From Microcoleus sp. FACHB-831 (GTDB lineage Bacteria > Cyanobacteriota > Cyanobacteriia > Cyanobacteriales > FACHB-T130): 64,000 nucleotides of DNA. Below are positions 15,840 to 25,690 of the stretch, piece after piece (the first letter of the stretch is position 1; every line of letters starts with the position of its first letter). Location: assembly GCF_014695585.1 (NCBI RefSeq), contig NZ_JACJON010000075.1, positions 159,761 to 223,760 of the forward strand, given 5' to 3'. Below the pieces are notes generated by a model that had not been told where the DNA came from, did no database searches, and saw nothing but the letters and a program-made list of their open reading frames with translations. A program made the translations under genes and the position numbers.

Positions 15840-15957
15840 CCCTGGCGATTGGAAATCGCGGCTACACAAACAAAACCCGCCTGCGCGGGTTTCAAATTAT
15901 TAGTCCGCGAAGGCGGACTTCGTTCGTATAGCCCCAGACTTCCAGTCTGAGGGCAAT
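15840..15957. repeat. Array of four short hairpins, dispersed cyanobacterial repeat
   Basis: Four perfect small hairpins follow each other: GCGAT-TGGAA-ATCGC, AACCCGC-CTGC-GCGGGTT, AGTCCGC-GAAG-GCGGACT and CAGAC-TTCCA-GTCTG. The words around them (CTACACAAACAAAACC, TCGTATAGCC) belong to a repeat that I recognise from intergenic regions of other filamentous cyanobacteria. It lies between the NUDIX gene and the pentapeptide-RidA gene, both on the minus strand. Confidence 0.75.
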
Positions 15958-15966
15958 ATGCGCTCC

Positions 15967-16404
15967 CTACACCGACAAACTCGGTCTTACCCCATAATGC
16001 CGATAACGCCAATAATCCCGCAAAATGCGATCGTGGTCAAAACACAAATTACCCGGAACCCGCCAAGACTCAAAAACCCCCAACCCCTTCGCATCATCCC
16101 CCGCCTTCGGTTCCCCCGTCGCCGTTGCAATAAACACAACGCTCATAGTGTGCTGGCGCGGATCGCGGTTCGGGTCAGAATAAACATGGAACTGCTCTAT
16201 CAACTCCACATTTAAACCAGTTTCTTCCTCTGCTTCCCGCCGCGCCGCCGTTTCCACCGTTTCTCCATAATCAACAAAACCGCCCGGAAGCGCCCAGCCT
16301 AGCGGTGCATTGTGGCGCTCAATTAGCACTATTGGTCGATGCGGTCGGTCAAGCAGCTCGATAATTATATCGACTGTAGGTGTGGGATTTCTGTAAGTAG
16401 TCAT
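15967..16404 (-). CDS. NUDIX hydrolase, ADP-ribose pyrophosphatase-like
   Basis: A 145-residue protein with a complete NUDIX box [20 protein letters not shown] (residues about 45-64) followed by TGL. The residues before it, [17 protein letters not shown], and the short length fit small cytoplasmic NUDIX enzymes that hydrolyse ADP-ribose or related nucleoside diphosphate compounds. The exact substrate cannot be read. I choose the ATG at 16404 because the longer frame only adds a TTG-Ile pair. It is on the same strand as the pentapeptide-RidA gene but separated from it by the hairpin array. Confidence 0.85.
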   Translation of the reverse strand: MTTYRNPTPTVDIIIELLDRPHRPIVLIERHNAPLGWALPGGFVDYGETVETAARREAEEETGLNVELIEQFHVYSDPNRDPRQHTMSVVFIATATGEPKAGDDAKGLGVFESWRVPGNLCFDHDRILRDYWRYRHYGVRPSLSV

Positions 16405-16566
16405 AATCAATATTTTCCCTTAAATATGATTCATCGCTGCGGAAATAACCCTAACCCTGCGGGCGTCTTGCAACTGCCGATCCCATACCCTCATGTGCGA
16501 TCGCCATTTTGCTTGTACCATCCGTGATAAATTCGTCAAATCGATTGCTCATCGTTCAGGTAAAGT

Positions 16567-18105
16567 ATGCCTTTTCCCAGATCCAGCGGCATTTTGCTGC
16601 ATCCCACTTCTTTCCCCAGTCGGTTTGGTATTGGGGACTTGGGGTTAGAAGCATATAAATTTATCGATTTTTTGGCCGAAAGTTCTCAATCTTACTGGCA
16701 AGTATTGCCCTTGGGGCCTACTGGGTTTGGCAATTCTCCGTATGCATCTTATAGCGCGATCGCGGGCAATCCTCTACTAATTAGCCCCGAACTGCTACGA
16801 GATGCCGGGTTGCTCTATGAAGAAGAATTGGCTAATTTTCCAGATTGTCCCGCTGAAACCGTAGATTTTGACCGCCTTATTCCACGGAAGATGGAATTGC
16901 TTTGGGCTGCTTACGAGCGTTTCACATCTCAACCAGAACATAAACAAGAAGAATTTGAAAAATTCTGCGGGGAAAAAGCTGGCTGGCTAGATGATTATGC
17001 CTTATTTATGGCGATCAAAAAAGTCAATCGGGGAAGAGCTTGGAATGCTTGGGAACCGGAAGTCGCCAAACGCAACCCCGAAACATTAAAAGCCTGTCAG
17101 CAATGTTTGAGAACTGAAATTCAGTTTCACAAATATCTTCAATTCGAGTTTTTCCGTCAGTGGTCGCAGTTAAAGCGCTATGCAAACGAGCGTTATGGGA
17201 GCGATCGCAATGGCAACAAACAGGGTATAGAAATAATTGGCGATATCCCCATCTATGTCGCTCACGATAGCGCCGATGTTTGGTCAAATCCCGAAATCTT
17301 TTGCCTAGATGACGAAACAGGCGAACCATCTCTAATGGCTGGCGTTCCCCCCGACTACTTTAGCGCAACGGGACAACTCTGGGGCAACCCCGTCTATCAC
17401 TGGGAACGATTGCAAAAAGATAACTTTAAATGGTGGATCGGGCGCTTTGAGGCTCTGCTAGATTATGTAGACATCATTCGCATCGACCACTTCCGAGGCT
17501 TCGAGGCTTACTGGGCGGTGAAGCAGGGAGAACCAACAGCTCTCAATGGCCAGTGGCTTAAGGCTCCGGGCGATGAATTCTTTCAGGTACTTAACCAGAA
17601 GTTAGGCAAACTGCCCATCTTAGCTGAAGATTTGGGAGTAATTACCCCAGATGTTGAAGCGCTGCGCGACAAATTTGCATTCCCTGGCATGAAGATTTTG
17701 CAGTTTGCATTTGGTTCAGACCCAGGTAATGGCTTTTTGCCCTTCAACTATGTTCGCAACAGTGTTGTTTACACGGGCACTCACGACAACGATACAACAG
17801 TAGGCTGGTTTAACAGTCTGTCAGATGGCGAAAAGCAACACGTAATGCTTTATTTGGGTTGTATCAGTTCTGAAGGCATCAACTGGGATTTAATCCGCCT
17901 AGCTTTGAGTTCGATAAGCAACCAAGCGATTATTCCAGTCCAAGATTTATTGGGTTTGGATACTGAAGCGAGGATGAACTTTCCCAGTAAAGCTGAAGGG
18001 AACTGGGGGTGGCGCTATCGTTCTGATGCTTTAACTGACGAAATTAAGGAGCGGCTTAAGACTCTAACGCACGTCTTTGGCCGCGATCCGATTAGACAGA
18101 CATAG
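16567..18105 (+). CDS. malQ: 4-Alpha-glucanotransferase (amylomaltase)
   Basis: A 512-residue GH77 enzyme of normal length. It transfers alpha-1,4-glucan segments in glycogen and maltodextrin metabolism, in the cytoplasm. Visible motifs are the N-terminal RSSGILLHPTSFPSRFGIGDLG, QVLPLGPTGFGNSPY, GDIPIYVAHDSADVW, IRIDHFRGFEAYW (catalytic Asp nucleophile), ILAEDLGVITPDV (catalytic Glu) and TGTHDNDTT (transition-state Asp). All catalytic residues are present. It is monocistronic and converges with the rodZ-like gene across a terminator-like repeat. Confidence 0.97.
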   Translation: MPFPRSSGILLHPTSFPSRFGIGDLGLEAYKFIDFLAESSQSYWQVLPLGPTGFGNSPYASYSAIAGNPLLISPELLRDAGLLYEEELANFPDCPAETVDFDRLIPRKMELLWAAYERFTSQPEHKQEEFEKFCGEKAGWLDDYALFMAIKKVNRGRAWNAWEPEVAKRNPETLKACQQCLRTEIQFHKYLQFEFFRQWSQLKRYANERYGSDRNGNKQGIEIIGDIPIYVAHDSADVWSNPEIFCLDDETGEPSLMAGVPPDYFSATGQLWGNPVYHWERLQKDNFKWWIGRFEALLDYVDIIRIDHFRGFEAYWAVKQGEPTALNGQWLKAPGDEFFQVLNQKLGKLPILAEDLGVITPDVEALRDKFAFPGMKILQFAFGSDPGNGFLPFNYVRNSVVYTGTHDNDTTVGWFNSLSDGEKQHVMLYLGCISSEGINWDLIRLALSSISNQAIIPVQDLLGLDTEARMNFPSKAEGNWGWRYRSDALTDEIKERLKTLTHVFGRDPIRQT

Positions 18106-18180
18106 AGTGGGGATTGGGAAGCAATACGGTTGAGTTAAGAACAATTTGTACTAAGTGAACCGTCTTGGAGGGGCAAGAGG

Positions 18181-18230
18181 AAGGCAAAAGGCAAAAGGAG
18201 GAATATTCTCTTTTTACTTTTGCCTTTTTA
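18181..18230. terminator. Convergent terminator made of AAGGCAAAAG repeats
   Basis: AAGGCAAAAG occurs twice (18181, 18188) and can pair with CTTTTGCCTT at 18217-18226, followed by T-rich sequence. Similar AAGGCAAAAG and TTTTGCCTTTT pairs lie after other genes in this window (near 26390, 36790 and 45592). Confidence 0.55.
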
Positions 18231-18249
18231 CTTTTTACTTAAGCTGGGC

Positions 18250-19050
18250 TTAAGACCTTGATTTTGCCCCAAAGGTAACTTCCTTCACTTTACCGGGAGC
18301 GCCCATTTTTTCGGCTTTTCCATCATTAACAGCAACCAAGACATTACCAGCATCGCCTGCTCTTACAGTTAATTGCTCGTCAGCACCCCAACTCAGTTGA
18401 GCGCCTTTGGGCAAATCGCCCTCAAACAACGTCTTGCCATCAGCCACAACGCGCAGCCACGATGGAGCTTTGAGCGTAACGCCAACACGTACTGGCTTGC
18501 CATTTGAAGCAAGCTTGGTTGTTGTATCTGGTAGGACTGGGCCTAATTTTTCTAGCGACGTTATCTGTATTTCTTTGGCTTTTACAGCTGATTGTTGGGG
18601 CGATCGCTGTTGATATCCTTGTATATTATTAGCCTGCACGACAGAACGGTTGAGCAGGTAAGATAGCCCATTCACCGAGCAGAAAATTATAAACACGTAC
18701 AACAAATAAAGATGAACTGGTCGCAGTTGAGTGCCTGAGAAATGCTGCCAGTAAGGCCGTATAGACGGCAACACATACCTGGGAGTGGGAAAGTCTTTAG
18801 AAAACTCTTTGCCATTTAAGCCAAGCGCAGAAGCATATTGCTTGATAAATCCCTGAATGTAAATTGGCTCCGGCAATTCTTCCATTCTGGCTTCTTCAAT
18901 TGCTTTGAGCAGTCGTGCTTGTATCCGAGTTTTGGCAGCTACGTCATCTAAGGAAACAGACTGTTGTTCGCGAAGCTGCCGGAGATGAACCCCCAAATCT
19001 TTCAGCTTCTCGAACTGTTGCTGCTGAATATAGAGTTGATTCTCCTTCAT
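18250..19050 (-). CDS. RodZ-like helix-turn-helix membrane protein
   Basis: A 266-residue protein. Residues 15-85 form an XRE-type helix-turn-helix ([20 protein letters not shown], then a RodZ-typical [15 protein letters not shown]). One membrane segment lies near residues 122-142 ([20 protein letters not shown]). The C-terminal 90 residues ([20 protein letters not shown] onward) are a DUF4115-type periplasmic domain. RodZ links the MreB cytoskeleton to the envelope and sets cell shape. Its start overlaps the stop of the pseudouridine synthase gene (ATGA), so the two are co-translated. Confidence 0.85.
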   Translation of the reverse strand: MKENQLYIQQQQFEKLKDLGVHLRQLREQQSVSLDDVAAKTRIQARLLKAIEEARMEELPEPIYIQGFIKQYASALGLNGKEFSKDFPTPRYVLPSIRPYWQHFSGTQLRPVHLYLLYVFIIFCSVNGLSYLLNRSVVQANNIQGYQQRSPQQSAVKAKEIQITSLEKLGPVLPDTTTKLASNGKPVRVGVTLKAPSWLRVVADGKTLFEGDLPKGAQLSWGADEQLTVRAGDAGNVLVAVNDGKAEKMGAPGKVKEVTFGAKSRS

Positions 19051-19838
19051 ACACGGCGCTCCTTCAGGTCTGCTGATACCTTTACTGATGTTAGGTTGAG
19101 TTGGTCTTGGAGAAAAGCAATTTCAAAATCTTCGAGAGGACGATATTGGCCTCGGGGCAAACTAGGCTTTCCCGGTTGTTTTAATTGAATAGGGCCAATC
19201 GCTGTTCTGTGGAGATGCACCACTGGATAGCCCAATAACTCTGCAACGCGACGAATCTGCCGATTTCTCCCCTCAGTTAAAATAACTTCTAGGAGTGTTT
19301 CGGAACCACGTCGCTCTAGCACCCTGACTTGAGCGGGTAAAGTTTTTCTACCCGACAGAACAATACCACTTCTCCACGCTTGCACGGCCAAGTCGGGTAT
19401 ATTCCCCTCTAGGCAAACGTGATATGTTTTGGGAACGCAATGGCGGGGATGGGTTAGGTGAAACGTCAGTTCCCCGTCATTGGTTAGTAGCAATGCGCCC
19501 GTAGATTCAGCATCTAAACGTCCCACAGGATGGATGCCCTGACTTTCTCGAAGTTCGGGGGGCAGTAAATCGAGAACCGTGCGGCGGTTTCTAGGATCGT
19601 GACATGTTGAAACCACTCCGGCTGGCTTGTGTAGTAAAAGGTATATCGGTTTGGGACGCGAAGCTGTTTTGACAGGGATGCCATCGATTTCAATTTGGTC
19701 TTGTTCTGGATTAGCTTTTTGTCCCAGATGCACGACGGTGCCATTAAGTCGCACTCGTCCTGAGAGGATCATTTTCTCAGCTTCTCGCCGAGAGGCAATT
19801 CCCCATTGGGATAGAATTTTTTGTAGCCTTTCGGCCAT
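19047..19838 (-). CDS. RsuA/RluB-family rRNA pseudouridine synthase
   Basis: A 263-residue enzyme that isomerises uridine to pseudouridine in ribosomal RNA. An S4 RNA-binding domain covers residues 1-60 ([20 protein letters not shown]). The catalytic domain contains [19 protein letters not shown] with the catalytic Asp, and KTYHV and NRQIRR motifs follow. The order and length fit RluB (23S) or RsuA (16S); the exact target site cannot be read. It is the first gene of a two-gene unit with the RodZ-like gene (4-bp overlap). Confidence 0.93.
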   Translation of the reverse strand: MAERLQKILSQWGIASRREAEKMILSGRVRLNGTVVHLGQKANPEQDQIEIDGIPVKTASRPKPIYLLLHKPAGVVSTCHDPRNRRTVLDLLPPELRESQGIHPVGRLDAESTGALLLTNDGELTFHLTHPRHCVPKTYHVCLEGNIPDLAVQAWRSGIVLSGRKTLPAQVRVLERRGSETLLEVILTEGRNRQIRRVAELLGYPVVHLHRTAIGPIQLKQPGKPSLPRGQYRPLEDFEIAFLQDQLNLTSVKVSADLKERRV

Positions 19839-19944
19839 AGTTGAGATTTGCAGTTTTAGACTTTCTAGTGGGCTAAGGTCAAACCAAATCCAAGTACGGA
19901 TCTGGCTACCCTATGTACAAATATTACAGTAAGAAGGAAAATCA

Positions 19945-20658
19945 TTGACGACCCAGCAGAGCCGGATTATTAGCAAAGTGTTGTCGCCTGCGGTGCGACT
20001 GTGGTTGCGATCGCAGCTTGAGCAAGTAGAAGACCTGAATGTAAAAATTGAAGGGCGCTCCGGCCAAATCTTCACGGGCTATGTTCCCAGCGTGTCTGTT
20101 GCGGCTCGCAAGGCTGTCTATCAAGGACTGCACTTAAGCCAAATTCAGCTAGGCGGGGAAAACATTCGCATCAACTTGGGTGGGGTTCTTAAGGGTCAGC
20201 CCCTGCGCCTCCTGGAACCCGTTCCTGTCAGCGGCTCTCTGCTTCTAGAAGAAGCCGACCTCAAGGCTTCCCTCCATTCTCCCTTATTATCCACTGCCTT
20301 GACGGAATTGTTCGCTACGCTTGTCCCCAAGCATATCCTAACTAACTCAGGAATTGACTTAAAAAACTGCAAAATTACTTGGGAAAAGGTTGCTATTGAC
20401 AGCAACTCTTTGACTCTGGGGGGTACTTTAGCAACGGCTACGGGAAATCAAACGCCTTTTGTCCTTTCTGCTGGTTTGCAGCTTGCTTCTAGTCATCAAC
20501 TACGACTCGCTCCCCTGCAAATACAATTACTCCCAAGCTTGTCACAAAGCAATTTAGAGGCGTTTGAGGTCGATTTGGGTGAGGAAGTTGATATCGAGGA
20601 ATTAACCCTTATTAGCGGGCAAATTGTTTGTCGCGGTAGCCTTCGAGTGATTCCGTAA
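19945..20658 (+). CDS. DUF2993 (LmeA-like) lipid-binding protein
   Basis: A 237-residue protein of the DUF2993 family. Recognisable segments are LSPAVRLWLRSQLEQVEDLN, AAYKGLHLSQIQLGGENIRI-like strands and LLEEADLKASLHSPLLSTAL. The related actinobacterial LmeA binds phospholipids, while the cyanobacterial role is unproven. There is no clear signal peptide. The start is a TTG seven bases after GAAGGAAA; no ATG fits. It is divergent from the pseudouridine synthase gene with about 105 bp between. Confidence 0.8.
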   Translation: MTTQQSRIISKVLSPAVRLWLRSQLEQVEDLNVKIEGRSGQIFTGYVPSVSVAARKAVYQGLHLSQIQLGGENIRINLGGVLKGQPLRLLEPVPVSGSLLLEEADLKASLHSPLLSTALTELFATLVPKHILTNSGIDLKNCKITWEKVAIDSNSLTLGGTLATATGNQTPFVLSAGLQLASSHQLRLAPLQIQLLPSLSQSNLEAFEVDLGEEVDIEELTLISGQIVCRGSLRVIP

Positions 20659-20994
20659 AACTGTAATAAATCTTTAATTCTAATTTTTTTATTAAGCTTT
20701 GTGTTTTTGTTACATATGCTACGGAATGGCTATGATGTAATGAAAGTAGCAACACAGAACTGGCGAAGAGTTTGGTAGTTGGATAGATTCCAATTAAGTA
20801 AATAAAGCTCGATAAAACAACTGCCACGCGATCGCGATCGTTTGCTAATTAACCCTTAAGACTCCGGCTGCGGAATGTTTATAATCTCCAGCCAAAGTCT
20901 AAAATTCTTGCATCTAAATTCTAAAGTCTGTACGAGCATATTGCTATGCATTCGTACAAAGTTTAAGCAGTCTCAATTGTGGAGAATCTGTGAG
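20659..20994. other. Intergenic region before gdhA
   Basis: A 336-bp AT-rich region with a nested HIP1 cluster (CGCGATCGCGATCG near 20827). A longer in-frame extension of gdhA to 20875 has atypical hydrophobic residues and is probably untranslated. Nothing else is evident. Confidence 0.5.
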
Positions 20995-22290
20995 ATGTCT
21001 GATTCACTATTTGCTGATGCCAGTAAGAGACTAGAAGAAGCAATGAAATATGTTGCTATTTCTGACGATGCTCTCGAACATTTAAAATATCCCAAATCAA
21101 GTTTAGCTGTTTCTATACCAGTCCGAATGGACGATGGCTCTTTGAAAATTTTTCAGGGATATCGCGTGCGGTACGACGATACCAGAGGGCCGACAAAAGG
21201 AGGAGTGCGATATCATCCAAATGTTTGCATGGATGAAGTGCAATCGTTAGCATTTTGGATGACCTTTAAATGTGCGGTATTAAACCTGCCATTTGGGGGT
21301 GCAAAAGGTGGGATAACATTGAATCCCAAAGAACTTTCTAAGATGGAATTAGAGAGATTGAGCCGGGGATATGTGGATGCGATCGCAGACTTCATCGGCC
21401 CCGACATAGACATTCCCGCACCCGACGTTTATACCAACCCCATGATCATGGGTTGGATGATGGATCAATACAATATTATCCGGCGGCAGATCACCCCAGC
21501 CGTTGTCACAGGAAAACCGATTTCAATGGGGGGTAGCTTAGGGCGAGATACCGCAACAGCAACAGGGGCTTTCTATGCGATTCAAATAATCATGCCCAAA
21601 TTTGATAAGCTGCCCGAAGACACAACAGTAGCCATTCAAGGATTTGGCAATGCTGGTGCGTGGCTGGCAGAATTACTATTCACAGCAGGTTATAAAGTCG
21701 TCGCAGTCAGCGATTCCCAAGGAGGAATTTATGCTAAAAACGGGTTAGATATTCCCAGAATTCGGCAATACAAAACATCCAGTAAAGGCATCAAAGCGCT
21801 GTACTGCCAAGATACAGTTTGCGACATTGCTGACAATCAAAGTATTACTAACGAAGAACTCTTAGCTTTAGATGTAGACATTCTAATTCCAGCGGCTCTG
21901 GAAAATCAAATTACTCAAGAGAATGTCAACGATGTAAAAGCTAAGTTTATCTTTGAAGTAGCCAACGGCCCGGTCGCATCTGGCGCTGACAAAATATTGG
22001 AAGAAAGAGGAATTTATGTCTTTCCTGATATTTTAGTTAATGCAGGGGGAGTCACAGTTAGCTATTTTGAATGGGTGCAAAATCGCAGCGGTCTTTACTG
22101 GACGCTAGAGGAAGTCAACCAACGCTTAAGACAGAAAATGGTAGAAGAAACCGAGCATATTTGGAAGATTTCCCAGGAACTAGCCATATCCATGCGAACA
22201 GCCGCTTATGTCCATGCCCTACATCGACTTGGCGAAGCCATTAATGCCAAGGGTACGAGAGACTACTACATCAACGGTGGCATGTCATAG
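20995..22290 (+). CDS. gdhA: Glu/Leu/Phe/Val dehydrogenase, glutamate dehydrogenase type
   Basis: A 431-residue enzyme that reversibly deaminates glutamate to 2-oxoglutarate with NAD(P). Motifs are GGVRYHPNVCMDEVQSLAFW, the catalytic Lys in KCAVLNLPFGGAKGG, PAPDVYTNPMIMGWMMD, and a Rossmann VAIQGFGNAGAWLAELL (about residue 220). The C-terminal ANGPVASGADKIL and FPDILVNAGGVTVSYFEWVQ are also typical. I start at the ATG at 20995, nine bases after a GGAG box and giving MSDSLFADA, not at the upstream ATG. It is monocistronic. Coenzyme choice cannot be read with confidence. Confidence 0.94.
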   Translation: MSDSLFADASKRLEEAMKYVAISDDALEHLKYPKSSLAVSIPVRMDDGSLKIFQGYRVRYDDTRGPTKGGVRYHPNVCMDEVQSLAFWMTFKCAVLNLPFGGAKGGITLNPKELSKMELERLSRGYVDAIADFIGPDIDIPAPDVYTNPMIMGWMMDQYNIIRRQITPAVVTGKPISMGGSLGRDTATATGAFYAIQIIMPKFDKLPEDTTVAIQGFGNAGAWLAELLFTAGYKVVAVSDSQGGIYAKNGLDIPRIRQYKTSSKGIKALYCQDTVCDIADNQSITNEELLALDVDILIPAALENQITQENVNDVKAKFIFEVANGPVASGADKILEERGIYVFPDILVNAGGVTVSYFEWVQNRSGLYWTLEEVNQRLRQKMVEETEHIWKISQELAISMRTAAYVHALHRLGEAINAKGTRDYYINGGMS

Positions 22291-22414
22291 GCATCAGCAG
22301 CCTCGGCATAGACTAGCTATGCCGGGGTGTAAGGCAACTAATAATTTTAGATTTTTTGGTCTCCGTACTTAAGAGCTACTGTTAAGATGCAGTGAGTTCC
22401 GCCACTTCATCTTC

Positions 22415-23038
22415 ATGAGTAAAACACTCTTCAATCTTGGCAACGTTCTAGCTCAACCCTCGGTGAAGAGCAAGTTGATTGCCTCCAGCCTGCTAATATC
22501 ACTTCTAGGCGTAACGGGTACAACAGTCAGTGCCCAACAACAAACGACGCCGCCTGCTACTCAACCTCAACCAGCTGGAGTAACCAAGGCTACTGCCCAG
22601 CAACTGATGGGACAATGGCAAACAAAAGATGCCATTTCTGGCGATAAAGTCATGTTTGTTTTTACGCCAGAAGGCCAATTATTCATGGTGTTCCCGCCGC
22701 CGCCTCGGTCTAATATTAAATCTCCTGTTGCCATCAAAATGGCTTACAAGATCGATACGACGACCAAACCCATGCAAATCGATGTGATTACTGGGGCTGA
22801 CAAGGCTGCCACGATATTCGATCTCACGACTGATGGCAAACTCCGTATGGAGTTAGACGGCATCCGCCCCGGACAAGCCAGACCTGCGGGTTTTGGTCCC
22901 AATGCGTTGTCATTTGAGAAAGTTTCCTCAGCAACAACGTTGCCTGAGAACGTTCAAGTGTTTGACCCTGAAAATCCACCAAAAGAGACGCCACAAGCGC
23001 CTCAGACGCCCCAGAAGCCAAATGGAGCAGCAAAGTAA
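22415..23038 (+). CDS. Exported protein of unknown function
   Basis: A 207-residue protein that I do not recognise. Residues 18-40 are a signal-peptide-like stretch (KSKLIASSLLISLLGVTGTT) ending VSAQQQ, probably cleaved after SA. The mature N-terminus and the C-terminus are rich in Pro, Gln and Thr (TPPATQPQPAG; ETPQAPQTPQKPNG). Between them is a roughly 110-residue beta-rich core starting QLMGQWQTKDAISGDKVMFV, a lipocalin-like opening. It is monocistronic and is probably periplasmic or outer-envelope bound. Confidence 0.7.
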   Translation: MSKTLFNLGNVLAQPSVKSKLIASSLLISLLGVTGTTVSAQQQTTPPATQPQPAGVTKATAQQLMGQWQTKDAISGDKVMFVFTPEGQLFMVFPPPPRSNIKSPVAIKMAYKIDTTTKPMQIDVITGADKAATIFDLTTDGKLRMELDGIRPGQARPAGFGPNALSFEKVSSATTLPENVQVFDPENPPKETPQAPQTPQKPNGAAK

Positions 23039-23141
23039 TTAAGTATTAGGCAATGGGGTATGAGTTTTGAGTTGTCCCAGACGCGATTCCCAGTCGTCTA
23101 AGTTTTGAGTTTAATCTCCCTCATCCCCAACCCTTCTCCCA

Positions 23142-23175
23142 GACTCCGGACTCCGGACTCCGGACTCCGGACTCA
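23142..23175 (+). repeat. Heptamer tandem repeat GACTCCG
   Basis: Four perfect copies of GACTCCG plus a partial fifth, in the gap between two same-strand genes. It is a typical short tandemly repeated repetitive sequence of filamentous cyanobacteria and potentially variable in copy number. Confidence 0.9.
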
Positions 23176-23271
23176 CTCGATTTCGCGTTTCTGGATACAG
23201 AAATATCCATATTGCTGCCATGAAGATGGGATCGATTGTTAAGATCCAGTTAATTTCCGTATTGGACTGCA

Positions 23272-25230
23272 ATGAGTTACACAGTTTTAAACGTCCGCAA
23301 CCTGCAAGTTGAGTTTCAGACTGATGAGAAGCGAGTTTTGGCCGTTGACGATATATCGTTTGAGCTGAAGCGATCGCAGACTCTGGGTATTGTAGGCGAG
23401 TCAGGTTCGGGTAAATCTGTCACCTCCCTTGCATTAATGGGTTTGGTTCCTAGTCCTGGCAAAATTGCTGCTGGCGAGATTTGGTTTCGTTCCTACGAGG
23501 ATAATTTAGCACCTGTCAATCTACGGGATCTGAGTGCTGACCAAATGCGGCAATACCGGGGCGGTAAAATTTCCATGATTTTCCAGGAACCGATGAGTTC
23601 CCTCAACCCGGTCTTTACCTGTGGGTTTCAACTAACAGAAGCAATTCGGCTGCAACAAAATGTAACGCCCGCCGAAGCACGGCGTCAGGCTTGCGCCCGC
23701 CTCCAAGAAGTGAAGCTGTTACCCAGCGATGAAGAATTGAAGCAATCTTATTTAAAAGAAGGATTTGAGAAATTTAGTGAAAGGGAAATTAATCGCCTGA
23801 TCAACGAGCAAAAACTGGCGATGCTGGACAGATATCCCCACGAATTGTCTGGCGGTCAGTTGCAGCGAATGATGATTGCGATGGCGATATCTTGTAACCC
23901 AGATATATTAATTGCTGACGAACCTACTACTGCTCTAGATGTAACAGTCCAAGCGACTATCCTAGATTTGCTGCGCGAGTTGCGCGACCAGCGGGGTATG
24001 TCGATGCTGTTTATCACCCACGACTTAGGCATCATCGCCGAGATTGCTGATGTTGTGGCGGTGATGTATCAGGGCAAAATTGTTGAATACGGGCCTGTAG
24101 AGCAAATTTTTTCCAACCCGCAACACCCTTACACTAAGGGATTGTTGACGTGTCGCCCCCGTTTAGATAAGCGGTTGCGCCGTTTACCTACTGTGTCTGA
24201 CTTCATGGAAGTGGTGACTGCGCCTAACGGCGAAGTAGAGATTCGAGAAAAGAAAATAGAAACCAACGGTGCCGGGAAAAGGGGAGCAAATGATGAAGAA
24301 GCAGATCCCTGGGAGTCAGATATCAATCTCGCGCCTTTCTCTGAAGAAGTATCGCCAGCGCAGATGAACGAACGGTTGGCGGAATTACAGCAGAATACGC
24401 CTATTTTGTCGGTCAATAATTTGCAGGTTGGCTTTCCAGTGCGCGGCGTATTGGGTGAAACTAAACGCTATTTTATGGCGGTAGATAATGTTTCATTTGA
24501 TGTCTATCCTGGCGAAACATTGGGATTAGTGGGAGAGTCTGGCTGCGGAAAAAGTACGCTAGCCCGCACGATACTGCGATTGATTAAACCGATGAGCGGT
24601 CAGATCAAATTTAACGGTAGAGATGTTACCTACTTAAATAACAACCAGTTGCGAATATTGCGGCGGGAGATGCAAATAATTTTCCAAAATCCGTTTAGTT
24701 CGCTCGATCCGCGCATGAAGATTGGGCCAGCGGTGATGGAACCGCTGTTAATTCATGGAATTGCTTATAAAAGCCGCCGGGAGAAAAGCGATCGCGTGGC
24801 TTATTTGTTAGACCGCGTGGGCTTAAATCCTAATTGGATAAACCGCTATCCTCACGAACTTTCTGGCGGTCAACGCCAAAGGGTGTCCATTGCAAGGGCT
24901 TTGGCGCTGAATCCTAAATTTGTTATTTGCGATGAATCTGTTTCCGCGCTGGATGTTTCCGTCCAAGCGCAGGTGTTGAATTTGTTAAAAGAATTGCAGG
25001 GTGAGTTTAAGTTAACTTACATTTTTATTTCCCACGACTTGAGCGTGGTGAAATTTATGAGCGATCGCATCCTTGTGATGAACAAAGGCAAAATAGAAGA
25101 AATTGGCCCTTCCGAGCGCATCTACCGCGAACCGCAACAGGAGTACACTCGCAAGCTAATCGCCTCTATTCCCACTGGTACGCTAGAACGAATACACGAA
25201 CGCCAAGCCCAGCGGACAGCGGTTAGATAA
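23272..25230 (+). CDS. Fused dipeptide/oligopeptide ABC transporter ATPase (DppD-DppF)
   Basis: A 652-residue protein with two complete ABC ATPase domains in one chain. Half one has GESGSGKSV, LSGGQLQRM and ILIADEPTTALD. Half two begins near residue 380 with GESGCGKST, LSGGQRQRV and FVICDESVSALD. Each half has the oligopeptide-permease C-terminal region (HPYTKGLL in half one, QQEYTRKLI in half two). An acidic linker joins them (residues about 320-370). This is the GsiA/DdpF-type layout that powers uptake of peptides or glutathione. No permease or binding-protein gene is adjacent. Confidence 0.93.
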   Translation: MSYTVLNVRNLQVEFQTDEKRVLAVDDISFELKRSQTLGIVGESGSGKSVTSLALMGLVPSPGKIAAGEIWFRSYEDNLAPVNLRDLSADQMRQYRGGKISMIFQEPMSSLNPVFTCGFQLTEAIRLQQNVTPAEARRQACARLQEVKLLPSDEELKQSYLKEGFEKFSEREINRLINEQKLAMLDRYPHELSGGQLQRMMIAMAISCNPDILIADEPTTALDVTVQATILDLLRELRDQRGMSMLFITHDLGIIAEIADVVAVMYQGKIVEYGPVEQIFSNPQHPYTKGLLTCRPRLDKRLRRLPTVSDFMEVVTAPNGEVEIREKKIETNGAGKRGANDEEADPWESDINLAPFSEEVSPAQMNERLAELQQNTPILSVNNLQVGFPVRGVLGETKRYFMAVDNVSFDVYPGETLGLVGESGCGKSTLARTILRLIKPMSGQIKFNGRDVTYLNNNQLRILRREMQIIFQNPFSSLDPRMKIGPAVMEPLLIHGIAYKSRREKSDRVAYLLDRVGLNPNWINRYPHELSGGQRQRVSIARALALNPKFVICDESVSALDVSVQAQVLNLLKELQGEFKLTYIFISHDLSVVKFMSDRILVMNKGKIEEIGPSERIYREPQQEYTRKLIASIPTGTLERIHERQAQRTAVR

Positions 25231-25690
25231 GCTTTATTTGCATATTTAGTAGAGCAAGCAATATGCCTGTTCTACACAAAATACCATACAAAAAATTAAA
25301 TACGCTCCCCTCCCGTTCGGCAAAATAGCGGATTAAAACCACTTCCTACGAACGGGTGAATCTTTCAGGTGCTTTTTTGTTCATGCAAGTGGATGACCTG
25401 AATGTAGGAAGCGATCGCCCAACACAAAGATTTAACTTAGAGCTTATAAAGCAATAGCGCGGGCAAGCTTACGTGTTGTCCACCCTGCGATCGCAGTACC
25501 AAGAATTACGTCAGTCTAATTTTTGATATCTTTCACAGTTCCCTGTGATGTCAGTTACTTTGCGGCTAGCAAACGAACAAAATATTGCACCTGTAAAGCT
25601 AAGGCAAAAAAGGTAAATACAACATTTTGTATTATTCCTCATGCCTAAGTTTGTAACCGCTTGTAATTCCTTACCCTCTACCTGAATCTT
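25231..25690. other. Intergenic region with a possible structured RNA
   Basis: CCCGTTCG (25312-25319) pairs with CGAACGGG (25349-25356). Just downstream TTCAGGT (near 25365) can pair with ACCTGAA (near 25396) across a loop containing TTTTTTG. The two stems in series, with no gene until 25691, could be a small RNA or a long structured leader. I do not recognise an Rfam family. Confidence 0.35.
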
